From the NCBI GenBank assembly GCA_051745935.1, contig JBNJEM010000025.1:1-26823 (forward strand): 26,823 nt of DNA. The letters run 5' to 3'. The stretch's first letter is position 1. Every line of letters starts with the position of its first letter. This document shows, piece after piece, positions 19,401 to 25,678 of the stretch. The notes below the pieces were generated by a model. The model did no database searches. It was not told where the DNA came from and saw only the letters and a list, made by a program, of their open reading frames with translations. The stretch comes from JBNJEM01 sp051745935 (GTDB lineage: Bacteria > Planctomycetota > Planctomycetia > Pirellulales > Pirellulaceae). The position numbers and the translations under genes were made by a program.

Positions 19401-22400
19401 CACCACTGTTGCGGCTGGAAATCGTAAATCGCGGTATCGAATTGGATGTCGGCGAGCAGCATCGTGTTACGATTCTCGCGTACTTTGCCGATCAAGATGC
19501 CGTGGCTGTTCCGCCCACCTATGTTACGTTGACCTCATCGAACCCGGGCGCGGCTCTCGTGTCATCTTCCGGCGTCGTCTCGGGTATCTCGCGCGGCTCC
19601 TCCTCAATTCTCTTGTCACGCAACAAGATTCAGGCTGCTACTGGCGTTGTCGTTGGAACTCCACTAGATCCCCTCGACGGAGTGGCTTTCCACCAAGGTC
19701 TCGACGTGTATCCGTTCTTACTTACCCTCCCTGTTGGTGGCAACAGACAACTTCAGGTGCAACTACTTGATGAAGTCGACATCACGGGGGCCGACACGGG
19801 CACCGTCTATGTAAGTGGCAACCAAGATGTTCTCGCTGTTTCCGACGACGGGCTCATCGAAGCAACTGGGCTCGGCGAAACAACCGTGACAGTACTTCAC
19901 GCGGGCGGCGAATTCCAGAGCCTTGTGCGCGTCGCCGACCCGCAGGTGGGCACGGTCTCAGTCGGAACGGACGGCGCCGTCGTGGCTAACCAAGAAGGCT
20001 ATTTGGTGGCGATCCCCCCGGGGGTGGTTTCTGAGCAAGGGGAGCTTGATGTTACCATTGCGAGCACTAGTGAATTGGCTCTGCCTGCACAGCCTCCAGA
20101 AGATTTCGATTATGTCGGTGGATTCGAGCTTGATTTTGGCGACGGCGTAAGCGAATTGGGGTATCCGGTGCAGCTTGCCGCCCCCGCCAACAATTTGACG
20201 GCCGGCGAGAATGTTTACTTCTTCCGCTACGAACTAATGCCAAACGAACAAGGATCCTTGACCCCCGTTTGGCTGTTGGAGGAACAGGGCGTTGTCGGCA
20301 CTGATGGGGTCATCAGAACGAGCAGCCCCCCCTGGCCTGGTCTAAGTCAAAAAGGTCAATACTTAATAGCAAATGCAAACAAAAACCTAACACAGTATCA
20401 GATCATTGTTGACTCCGATCAGGCTCAATTCACTTCGGGCGGAACGCTGGAGAGCGTGCTCATGCGAACGGATCCCACGCCGTCCTCGGACCGAGTGGTA
20501 CCCATGGGCGTACTTAAAGGGTCCTCGCCCAAATGCACAGGAACACTAACTGAAGAATTAGCCGACCGCCTTCGTGCGCGCGGGATTCCGCTTCCCGGCA
20601 CGCTCGATACATTCGTCGCTCTCGCGTGCGATTTTCGTACATTCGAGACGTTTTCCCGAAATGGCGTGGAATACGACGATAAACATATCACAGCCTGGTA
20701 CAAAGAATTTGTTGAGCCTGTGTTCGAGGAGATTCGGGTCGACCGCACAACGAATCCGACAACTGCGACTATTGAGTTGGCACCACCACCGCCCGAAGCG
20801 AGTCGCATTCCGGTGCCGTTAATCGATGAGATTAGTGTGGGCAGCTCGGACGACGATGCGTGGGTGACAATCAAGGGCGAAAACTTCACGGTCCCATTCT
20901 CCACGTCCCAATCGATCCGTGTCGTTTTTGACACTCCGAACGAGACTATTCGGATCCCGACTGATGTGGCGGTCGGAAGTTCCGACTTCCAGGTTGATGT
21001 CCCCGAGAACGTGATCCTTGGTTTAAGCGACATCTACGTAGAACGTCCCACAACAACACCCTCTGCCCCCACCACGACACCTAGACAGTTCGTGAGCAAT
21101 GCCGTCCAAATCAAGCGTACAGACGGGCTCACCTTTGCTGCACTTGCAGGTGGACGCGTTGCGGCAATTGATATGCCTAGACTGGTCCAACTCGAACAAG
21201 AACCCGCGTTCGTGGACCATGGAACGGTTCGGAGAATCATCGACATTGGCGGTGGATCCGTCAATGAGACTGTCGTCACCAATGACCTCACGAGGGTCTA
21301 TGCGCTTGTGGGCAATCGAATTGCTGTGTTGGATCCGTTGACATTGCGCAAAGTTGACCTCGGTCAAAGGAATCGGGTGGACGGTATGATCAAGCTGCCC
21401 GGCTCCGCCTTTTCCATAGTTTGCGACTCAGCCAATCGGTATTTGTATGTCGCGGCGGCTAGGGGGAGCATATTCGTCGTTGATATTGATCCACGCTCCG
21501 ACAGCTTCCACGAAGTAGTTAAGACAATCACCCTTGATTCGGCTCCAGGTCCGATTTTGCAAGGCATGGCGGTCAATGCCGATGACCGTAGGCTCTATGT
21601 TGCCGCACCCGCCACGACTCTTTATGGCGGAACGACGCCGTGGATACAAGGTGGACGCGAACCAGGTAAACTTATCGTTGTCAGCCTGGACAAGGAAGAA
21701 GAGGGCTTCTATCACAAAGAGATTGCTGCTCTCCCAGTGGGGAAAGATCCGTTCAGCGTTGTTGCGACAAGTAATCCTGAACGCATGATGCTGACAACGT
21801 TTTTGGATCAAGGTCCAGGGCTTTGGACCCTGGAGGTTGCCAACGATAGCCCCGCGGAGTTCAAAGCGAAAGTAGGGCAAGTTGACCTGCGCCTTGGCGC
21901 AAGCAGCTGCGGCGAGCCGAGCCCGCGCGGTTTCAGTCTCGGCATCTGCAACGCGCGAGATGTGGCCATCTTGGAACTACCTAAGTTCAATACGACATAC
22001 GCGTTTGTGTCTGACTGGGATGTTCCGTTCTTTCCTGACTGGATAAAAGAACCGTCCAGCAGTCGCGGTGCAAAGATCGGAATTGTCGAGGACCCATTCG
22101 GGGACCATCCGAGGATGGTCGCCGCTACAACCCCAATTCCTCTTGGGTTTGCCGATAGCTTGGCTTTCGCGCCGAGTGGGGACGTGCTTTACGCGACATA
22201 TCGCGGTGCAAACGACATACTCACATTCAGTATTGATCACATCATCTCTACACTGGCCAGCGCCGATCACTCACTAAGTGAAGTGCCCATCGACCAGCTG
22301 AACTCTGCCATCAGTGAAGAACTCCCGGCGATGCACACTGGTGGGTTGCCTACGGGCCTTTCCGTGCAACCTTTGGTTGCAGATCGTACAGTGCCTTTGG

Positions 22401-24544
22401 ACATTCGAGAGACTACCCAGCCATACAACCGAGTGGGTTTAAATGACCCAAGAATTGATCAGTCGGCCAGGAACAAGATTCTCATCTGGGCCCCCACAGA
22501 CGAAGTGTCTTTCGACCTTGTTTTGCCGCCAGAGTACAACGCCTCTGTCGACGTGGAAATTGAACCAGTCAATGAGCTGCTATCCTCTACTCCTATCCTG
22601 TTCGAACAGATCCAGCATACGAAAACGTACAGTTTCCCAATTGACAGACAGCGCCAATCGGAGGACGTAATAGTTGAATATGGACGTGACTTCAATGAAT
22701 CAGGGACGCTCGAAGGTGCGGAGGTCGTGGGTACGTATCGCGTGTACGGAATCACTGAGGCGGATGTCACGAAGTATGAGTATCACGATGACTCTGAAGC
22801 GGAAGAACTCATCCGAAATAGTACATTGTTCCGGAGCAAAATCACAGAGTTCATTCATTCGCTTGATTCGGCCACGATTCGAGAGGCTTTCAAAAAAGCC
22901 GGCAGAACCGGAACACCGACGCGAACTGTTACGATACCTTTGGATGGTGTCGAGTTCGACTTTGGCCCGTCCAAAAATACAATTCTTGATTTTGAAAAAG
23001 AGGTGTTGGAAATCTCGCTGGGCGACGTGAGGATCGACAATTCGAAGCCATATCAAGGACGCCCTAGCGGTTCGAGAACCGGTTCCACAGTGACATTGCA
23101 GGTCACCGATTTTGGATCTTTTTTTGAGATTTCTCCCGGTGCGGAAGTCGATCTGTACATTCATGACGTCTTTGACTTCAACTATTTCAATGACACTCTA
23201 TCCAACGAATGGTGGTTAGGGTCGTTAGGGGCGCCAAGATCGGCTGCATCCATTCAAACGGGTTTCGGCAGGAATGGTATTGCTGCGGGTGCAGGAGAAA
23301 TCGGGCTTGTGGAAATCCATGTGACCGATGTGTTCGACACTGGGGGAAGCATAGCAGGGGGCGCGCCCCTACGTGCATTCTCCTCAGTAGTTGGTGCTGC
23401 GCCCGAGCCGAGCCTCTACAGAGAGGACGTCACACCAGTTTTTGAGACGGCCAAAACCGTATGGCTTCAACGAGGATTGGACCCTATTGGTCTGAGCGCG
23501 CTATCCGAATGTGACATCACGCTCAAAGATCTTGACGGTACGGCGCTGGCGATATCTCACTCGGGCGATATCATCCTTGACCCAGACGGAGCTGGCTTGG
23601 GCTGGTTTGTCGACGAGACCCCGACGGATGATACCGAGTTTGCCGTCAAATTGAATCAAGATACAAGACATGCGACCGCCACATCTGAAGCCCATGGCAA
23701 ATACGATCTGCTTTCGGTACTAATGCACGAGATGGGGCATTTGGCAGGGTTCATGAATGGAGATGCGGGCTTCGACTCGCACGTGGAGTCGATTGCTGGT
23801 TCTGATATGTTTGTCGGCCCAAATTTCAATGTGCGGTTGTCACCTGACAACAACCACCTTGACGAGGGGGCCTGTCCGCACGACCTAATGAACGCGGTCC
23901 TGCCACCCAGCGTAAGAAGGCTGCCATCGGCGCTCGATGTCCAGATCATCTCTGCGGCACGGGGAATCAGCACAGCTTCAGAGGAATTGACTCTGCCGGA
24001 AGCTCAAAGCACTCAAGTCTTGGCAGCGGCTGATCGTATCGTCGCTTGGCACAATTCCGTGGATCCGCACGATGTCAGCGGAGATGGCGTTGTTTCGCCG
24101 CGTGACGCCTTGCTGATCGTGAACGATTTGAATTCGAATGGAGCACGAATTCTGGCAGACGGCGCCGGCGTTGAAACTGAAAATGCCTATCTGGACGTCA
24201 ATGACGACGGGTTCGTGTCGCCTCTGGACGCGTTGCTGGTGATTAACCACTTGAACCGTGTTCCGTCCGCGGCCGTCGCCGATGCACGGTACAAGTATGT
24301 GCATGAAAGTGATGCGGGGGTCGGGTGGTCCGTGCAGTCAGCATTCGCGGAAGGTGAAGATCCGGGGACGGGGATCATCAATGGAGCGTTCGAAATCAGC
24401 AATCCCGAGCTGAACGGCTTCGGCTGGACACAGGCTGGCGGGGCCCAAGTCACGGACGGAACCGCTTTCCTCGAGGAACACGATCGTTTGCTTGCCGGCC
24501 TCAGCCAGACATTTACGTTGCCCGAGGGTGCGAACTCCGGCTGA
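10412..24544 (+). CDS. Giant surface protein, segment 3: mosaic adhesin with dockerin
   Basis: A 4710-codon frame; the ATG at 10412 is only the first one in this frame, and coding really enters at the G run 10455-10460. Domains by residue: end of the pre-peptidase-like domain (to ~50); TIG-like (~60-150); unrecognised partly helical region (~160-570); DUF11-like (~580-760); Ig-like (~760-850); NHL-type propeller repeats with 'FDN.G.LWATT' (~920-1170); Big_5-like Ig (~1176-1284); nine cadherin/He_PIG-like repeats (~1396-2268); RHS-like core with a YD repeat (~2463-2720); first dockerin-like pair (~2843-2900); cadherin-like and Big_2-like Ig domains (~2905-3176); a 'YLVAIPPGVV' beta domain (~3180-3320); TIG (~3470-3560); YVTN-like propeller (~3570-3960); unrecognised region (~4010-4310); matrixin-like module with HEMGHLAGF at 4439; dockerin (~4550-4616). 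It ends abruptly inside a C-terminal beta domain (SQTFTLPEGANS), so the true C-terminus is missing. Confidence 0.85.
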   Translation: MGRHPRASSSIRLNRGALAADQTALIADTEPGKYYILVRGFSVPTASNPITLLSELLPLTLDDVTADTGGDSSFVTVELFGAQFSENAIVKFIRPGIAEFEPIRYEVVDSTHIIASFDFTGAPRGLYDVSVINPNGETATLPYRFLVERAIEPEVTIGIGGPRAIIAGDTGIYSVTLKGRGNLDTPYVFFEVGVPEMGPNPGVMGLEFLSFATDLRGAPENGQRQDVPWASLESIANLTGHNTASGYLLDQPASGFSGFTFNVATYPGLRELHDKYYDGLRAKLAEMFPSFADLLTEEPSSMDAWWTAVRGEYIARFPDLENSLSAESLYEGFLRNVPPPDACQHVPFIPFSFHVFAAATSMTRDEFIAHQLGEAEELRQAILASDDANATLLVLAADEESWGELYLASIEEAGLLRPENEAPPIRERHQLTSLLATLASGILVGPAGEEFTTTGQLIDFFGQLRQWYGHDPSLMAPHDITYRTTCDGSYGLELPFPAHLPTFDDFDLKLSTPTQFEAFNVYVPWMSFEERAAGIPAEFQINGPPPASGDDSIDPLNLTSLLNDQGITDQAASITGPATMDTAGMLPVGQTLPYTINFENPSEAATATNEIQVITELDDNLDLRSFRLGDLQIGDIHIHIPSSQALFQGDFDFTEALGFVVRVSGGIDLSSRTATWLIQAIDPLTGEVNQDPNIGLLPPNNAQGRGAGYVSYTIEVDDEAATGDEVVADARVLFDNAPPRDTLQLNHRIDAVAPTTELTVNRLSSSSSNFEVTWSVADDDGGSGFRHVTIYVAENGGDFRIWQRQVQDASGSEIFAGEDGVTYEFLALATDLAGNRERAPFAFTGPVDAASLNFGALPTGDTTPANYGIPPEPSSDPAIHVLFEEAEQRIPAADPLSRAPVFSQILQPFVGHSFATGFSESYADIGPMAIAETPGGEVLISGGPSRNLLYRFDMEGGVAEDPFAELPYPIFNLAFDNLGSLWATTGGGPLLQLDPETGEIIHEYGEGLTIALAIQPDSGLIYVSSGNGVEIFDPFTETFTHYSRDLDLRVGSLAFDNAGDLWATTWPQRDQVVRFTERARAETMLEFDSDIDSIAFGQLGTSLEGLLFVSHNTAARNRAGEVGSGGSDLTLVDVTTLRRLPVATGGARGDVVITTSEGRALVSQSQQVDILNPALAPTVISTNPPQEAVAALPMTTVQISFDQDMYVGEASDPASILNPGNYELTHAGATDVPLAVDYDVASRTVQLTFDSLVPDNYHLHINGAILSNDGMALGDDYVLSFVAVSDLSSFLSVRFANPRSHRQLGTISYDVTVTNTSQYRDVILPIVLVLDPAFGNTSIPQNATSDSGRWFVDLSDGVTSQNLGPTESTTGQTVTIGEFGRRRIDFEAGVFAQSAPNQAPVFAATALQPAFADNPYQMTVSAADPDGPSVEFVLLTGPDGLTLDSTTGQLEWLPTSNSPASSEVAIKAFDQLGASTTWSFGLSVVGGNAAPYLLSRQTEIVGAEGQTLEVPLIALDPEDDPIRWRVHNPPPGAFFDENRQSLVWTPDFQSAGTYPHVGFVATDGVNDVHATTTFVIETTNQPPELPQPADRTLLEGERIRFVLHATDVDGETVTYDSPMLPPGATLHPDTGQFDWTPSFEQAGVHDVTFEATDGSDITSVTTTLTVENVNAPPVFNQFEGFQVFEDEIMAFRAFAFDPDNSNYALSDRDHDGTLLDMGHSAPTVTYQAVTIPSGAEFDVETALFSWKPSFDQAGLYHATFSATDDGDRTGVPATTTVTVPITVLNNNRRPVFDPIPQIDVALGSVQDIPINVTDGDNNPLTITLASALGFELPDFATFTDHGGGSATLRVAPGPGDRGAYSFIATARDDGDGGGPGAVKEETYTFVVTVVADNDPPQLADVGDRVAVVDEPFELLLKANDDDGETLDFQVAGLPATATLTPGASYGTAILNWTPSAAEIGVYQPTFTVTDGGNGGATPVASDSLTIELTVRDSNDAPLLPTLDDPVVAEGDTLTLAISATDPDGDAIFYEASNLPGGAQFDTSSGVVQWTPGFLDAGIHSDVLISVTDGHGISQQMIDIEVTNTNQPPILPPIPTQYGREDSQLQFAIGATDLDGDPIVYSVLSGLPDGAEFDTNDGTFTWTPDFEQAGRYTITFGAQDPSLASSTLEVEVEILNRNRAPVMELSHRSAALGQPLVFDLGASDPDANTTLVYSADGLPVGATLDADTGRFEWTAQPGQTGEHNVTFHVSDGLITQSRTILIRAAVDPAPPDVNITLTPSFPPIPGQNVLVHAIAESLSTIVDLRMTIDGQEVQPDEKGRFTFVPDQPGKVLVTATAEDLDGLIGTAEAEIKIKDPADLDPPELKLDARLHYARIQQVVDVIGTVEDVNLDNWQLSLSPYATDDFMLLAEGESTVTESALSQLDPGTIANGFYRLRLTARDIGGRESTTETVLEVNSTDKRSAYQRQEVDLAFEVGGTPFQLVRHYDALTRNVSTSFGNGWRFGYRDVAVETSVPLTGRESLGVYNPMQEGTRVYLTLPEGDRVGFTFAPEPHSLTGVDYYRPAWVADDGVDFQLQSVDLVLQKAGGRLYEYETGQPYHPANPFFAGHDYTLTAPDGTQYRLDSQSGIVEQQLPTGEVLSISDAGIFGDDGTSINFVRDAANRIVSATTSAGDRVAYTYDESGNLVSVREIGSPDVTRYAYDRDDTHLLRVVSTPDGGEAIDTGTPITTEPIEADLSSSIHFGGQTVTGTLAADQTLRYTFNIRQSELTSTESGKVLVAVSGEPTAGSTLEPMAPMIAGLSPLSAHVVGDRATSVYEIDAAGLNLLTLQGSGSTAGEFILNVAIVGDVDLDGLVDGVDSQLLATAEGTSVGDADYDASLDLDGDGTIGDGDRLLLLSNHGFVANRPPVLETQIPTQSTHEDLAVTVDLIELASDPEGDSVSYQIISATNGQGLIDPTGTTATFTPTTGFSGPASFRIVAEDGFSTSEAGTVDIIVSDAPLLRLEIVNRGIELDVGEQHRVTILAYFADQDAVAVPPTYVTLTSSNPGAALVSSSGVVSGISRGSSSILLSRNKIQAATGVVVGTPLDPLDGVAFHQGLDVYPFLLTLPVGGNRQLQVQLLDEVDITGADTGTVYVSGNQDVLAVSDDGLIEATGLGETTVTVLHAGGEFQSLVRVADPQVGTVSVGTDGAVVANQEGYLVAIPPGVVSEQGELDVTIASTSELALPAQPPEDFDYVGGFELDFGDGVSELGYPVQLAAPANNLTAGENVYFFRYELMPNEQGSLTPVWLLEEQGVVGTDGVIRTSSPPWPGLSQKGQYLIANANKNLTQYQIIVDSDQAQFTSGGTLESVLMRTDPTPSSDRVVPMGVLKGSSPKCTGTLTEELADRLRARGIPLPGTLDTFVALACDFRTFETFSRNGVEYDDKHITAWYKEFVEPVFEEIRVDRTTNPTTATIELAPPPPEASRIPVPLIDEISVGSSDDDAWVTIKGENFTVPFSTSQSIRVVFDTPNETIRIPTDVAVGSSDFQVDVPENVILGLSDIYVERPTTTPSAPTTTPRQFVSNAVQIKRTDGLTFAALAGGRVAAIDMPRLVQLEQEPAFVDHGTVRRIIDIGGGSVNETVVTNDLTRVYALVGNRIAVLDPLTLRKVDLGQRNRVDGMIKLPGSAFSIVCDSANRYLYVAAARGSIFVVDIDPRSDSFHEVVKTITLDSAPGPILQGMAVNADDRRLYVAAPATTLYGGTTPWIQGGREPGKLIVVSLDKEEEGFYHKEIAALPVGKDPFSVVATSNPERMMLTTFLDQGPGLWTLEVANDSPAEFKAKVGQVDLRLGASSCGEPSPRGFSLGICNARDVAILELPKFNTTYAFVSDWDVPFFPDWIKEPSSSRGAKIGIVEDPFGDHPRMVAATTPIPLGFADSLAFAPSGDVLYATYRGANDILTFSIDHIISTLASADHSLSEVPIDQLNSAISEELPAMHTGGLPTGLSVQPLVADRTVPLDIRETTQPYNRVGLNDPRIDQSARNKILIWAPTDEVSFDLVLPPEYNASVDVEIEPVNELLSSTPILFEQIQHTKTYSFPIDRQRQSEDVIVEYGRDFNESGTLEGAEVVGTYRVYGITEADVTKYEYHDDSEAEELIRNSTLFRSKITEFIHSLDSATIREAFKKAGRTGTPTRTVTIPLDGVEFDFGPSKNTILDFEKEVLEISLGDVRIDNSKPYQGRPSGSRTGSTVTLQVTDFGSFFEISPGAEVDLYIHDVFDFNYFNDTLSNEWWLGSLGAPRSAASIQTGFGRNGIAAGAGEIGLVEIHVTDVFDTGGSIAGGAPLRAFSSVVGAAPEPSLYREDVTPVFETAKTVWLQRGLDPIGLSALSECDITLKDLDGTALAISHSGDIILDPDGAGLGWFVDETPTDDTEFAVKLNQDTRHATATSEAHGKYDLLSVLMHEMGHLAGFMNGDAGFDSHVESIAGSDMFVGPNFNVRLSPDNNHLDEGACPHDLMNAVLPPSVRRLPSALDVQIISAARGISTASEELTLPEAQSTQVLAAADRIVAWHNSVDPHDVSGDGVVSPRDALLIVNDLNSNGARILADGAGVETENAYLDVNDDGFVSPLDALLVINHLNRVPSAAVADARYKYVHESDAGVGWSVQSAFAEGEDPGTGIINGAFEISNPELNGFGWTQAGGAQVTDGTAFLEEHDRLLAGLSQTFTLPEGANSG
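13180..13935 (+). other. NHL/propeller-like repeat region in segment 3
   Basis: Blades of ~40-45 residues such as IGPMAIAETPGGEVLISG, FNLAFDNLGSLWATTGGG, IALAIQPDSGLIYVSSGNG and VGSLAFDNAGDLWATTW show the A/L-F-D/P-x-G-x-L-W/Y-V pattern of NHL or YVTN propellers. It is followed at 13940-14265 by a Big_5-type Ig domain (PTVISTNPPQEA...ISFDQDM). Confidence 0.65.
14600..17215 (+). repeat. Nine cadherin/He_PIG-like repeats (protein-level)
   Basis: Each repeat of ~90-110 residues opens N.PPxL or N.APVF, carries A.D.DGD..xY near the middle, then LPxGAxxDxxTGxFxWTP, and closes F.xTDG. Starts include NQAPVFAA, NAAPYLLS, NQPPELPQ, NAPPVFNQ, NRRPVFDP, NDPPQLAD, NDAPLLPT, NQPPILPP and NRAPVMEL. Repeats 4 and 5 lack part of the middle motif. 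Calcium-dependent adhesion is the usual role of such arrays. Confidence 0.85.
17800..18570 (+). other. RHS-like core with YD repeat inside the giant protein
   Basis: After AYQRQEVDLAFEVGGTPFQL comes VRHYDALTRNVSTSFGNGWRFGY, the typical opening of RHS/YD proteins. It continues with a 'LTAPDGTQYRLDSQSG' strand and a YD repeat (RIVSATTSAGDRVAYTYDES, then GNLVSV). Only a short shell is present, with no conserved RHS core end motif and no C-terminal toxin. It is followed directly by a linker and a dockerin-like pair. Confidence 0.75.
18941..19112 (+). other. Internal dockerin-like EF-hand pair
   Basis: GDVDLDGLVDGVDSQLLATA and DLDGDGTIGDGDRLLLLSNHG are two calcium-loop/helix units (DxDxDGxxxxxD) 35-40 residues apart, as in type I dockerins. 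An internal position followed by more domains suggests an old C-terminus now fused to extra sequence. Confidence 0.7.
23420..23980 (+). other. Matrixin-like metalloprotease module, degenerate
   Basis: The module starts VFETAKTVWLQRGLDP and carries GLGWFVDETPTDDTEFA, then LLSVLMHEMGHLAGFMNG with zinc motif HExxH at 23726-23740, and HDLMNAVLPPSVRRLP as candidate Met-turn. In metzincins a third His or Asp follows the G (HExxHxxGxxH/D); here that position is Asn, so full activity is doubtful. In planctomycete giant proteins this module usually sits just before the dockerin, as here. Confidence 0.75.
24062..24262 (+). other. C-terminal dockerin type I
   Basis: HNSVDPHDVSGDGVVSPRD, continuing ALLIVNDLN, and LDVNDDGFVSPLDALLVINH are the two classical planctomycete dockerin repeats with complete DxxxDGxxxxxD calcium loops. 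It likely mediates calcium-dependent binding to a partner or cell-surface anchoring; no cohesin gene is present in the window. Confidence 0.9.
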
Positions 24545-25272
24545 TCCTTGCGAACGATGCGAAGTTTATGCGGCGAGGCCTGTGTGATGCGTACCCATTT
24601 CTCGATCATTTCGGGGGCAAGTGGCAGAGCCATCAGCAAGCCCAGCACGGCACGAACCTTGGCCACGTTTTCCGGTTCGGCGTCGGAAAGCGGATGGCGT
24701 CGCTCTTCACCCTCCACGTGTGTGCCGAGAAAAACCGTCTGTTTGCCGCACATCCAGGGACGCTCGCCTTGGCCGATCACGAATCGCCCGATGTCGTCAA
24801 TCTGGATCTTGATTCGGAATTGATGGTCCTCGCCGCGGATCACCTGGGCCTCGGCCTGGATGCGTTGGCCGTCACTGAGCGTCACCTTAAGATCGACGTC
24901 CATCAGATGGCAACGCCCGGAATTCGGGCTTTGGTTGGTATCCAGGAGCACACCGAGTTGCTGAACACACTGAATGAAGCGAAGGACCGGTGACACACTT
25001 GCCGGTTCTTCTTCATCCACGACATCGCCTCGTTGTCCGTCGGATCCCGAGTCCGGTGTCGTTCGCTCTGCATCCGCCGGCAGGTCCTGAGCGAAGAACG
25101 TGGCCGTGGTTTGGAACGCCTGCGGCAGGGCGGCCATGGCTGTATAGTGTCCCAGACCTTCGAGCCACACTACACGGTCCGAAATCCCCAACGCCTTGGC
25201 CAACTCCTCCGTGCATCGCCGTGGGATCACTTCATGGCGCGCGGCGTTGATCAGCAGCACGCGACCTTGCAT
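24545..25272 (-). pseudogene. Alpha/beta hydrolase gene remnant, truncated at both ends
   Basis: The open frame on this strand runs from about 25359 to 24187. Recognisable hydrolase sequence begins near 25299 (THAPSLRERAMQGRVLLINA), before the first ATG at 25272. It holds the last third of an alpha/beta hydrolase: a strand, EVIPRRCTEELAKALGI, and DRVVWLEGLGHYTAMA with the catalytic His in GHYT. The usual acid position before EVIP is His here (relatives have Asp), and the N-terminal half with the GxSxG nucleophile is missing. A second domain follows (VTLSDGQRIQAEAQVI, IGRFVIGQGERPWMC, ASPHKLRIVRKDQP) that resembles a LolA-type lipoprotein-binding fold, weakly supported. It stops at ~24545, beyond which the frame is only the antisense of the dockerin end. 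Most likely a nonfunctional remnant. Confidence 0.65.
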
Positions 25273-25307
25273 CGCCCGTTCACGCAGCGACGGGGCATGC
25301 GTCTGGG

Positions 25308-25329
25308 CTAATGAACGCTGATGAACGCT
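25308..25329 (+). repeat. Decamer repeat block A
   Basis: CTAATGAACGCTGATGAACGCT: two units of the ten-base motif ATGAACRCTS, shared with block B. It sits where the hydrolase remnant loses similarity to complete hydrolases. Confidence 0.7.
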
Positions 25330-25498
25330 CAGGGGCCGCTCCGGAATAACTTGCGCAATTCAACGTGCCGCCGAATCGTCCAGCACACTGGCCCCGCTCG
25401 CGATTACCGTTTTTTGGAGAGGGGACGCGTCTTGCCGCTCGCTCAGCCACCCTCCGAAAAATGCGGCAGCTATTGCTGAGCCGGTCCTAAGCGAACCG

Positions 25499-25524
25499 CT
25501 AATGAACACTCATGAACGCTGATG
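25499..25524 (+). repeat. Decamer repeat block B
   Basis: CTAATGAACACTCATGAACG followed by CTGATG: two full units and the start of a third unit of the same ten-base motif as block A, in the same orientation. Confidence 0.7.
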
Positions 25525-25678
25525 GTAAGCGATTCAGAAGAGGCAATGGCTCCTCTTTCGCTGTGTTGGAACGTGTCTTTTGTGCCACCCTTTGAATAAT
25601 GCCGAAGTCAAGGCCCAAGCCGATATGCGTTCCTCGACGCAGGCGCCGTCGCGCCCCCCCAGCGCTTTGGAATGCCGC

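Larger units (their letters stand above)
3216..24544 (+). other. Reconstructed single giant gene split by two +1 G frameshifts
   Basis: Three long open frames follow each other without spacing, and protein similarity continues across each break. At 5241-5245 one G must be removed for ...VGL-G-AEKVIRDRYNYEPALGDSFRVL to read through. At 10455-10460 one G must be removed for ...EFDTAQQGALAADQTALIADTEPG to read through. After both corrections the span is 21327 bases: 7108 residues plus a stop. Both breaks are additions of G in a G run, the signature of homopolymer base-calling error, but real phase-variation or decay cannot be excluded from the sequence. The product would be a secreted or surface-bound mosaic adhesin. 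Confidence 0.8.
25300..25678. other. Spacer with decamer repeats between hydrolase remnant and metF
   Basis: No gene was seen. It contains two near-identical decamer-repeat blocks (25308-25329 and 25499-25524) about 190 bases apart, and a 6-bp inverted repeat AAGAGG/CCTCTT (25538-25557) that lacks a U tail and is not a good terminator. A C-rich stretch (25655-25661) precedes the end of metF. Confidence 0.4.

Noticed and set aside
24187..24544. C-terminal extension of the minus-strand hydrolase frame
   Set aside because: It is the antisense of the dockerin region of the giant gene and has no protein-like pattern; only the part above 24545 is kept.
25538..25557. AAGAGG/CCTCTT inverted repeat as metF terminator
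   Set aside because: The stem is only six pairs, there is no U run on the minus strand, and it is more than 120 bases after the metF stop.
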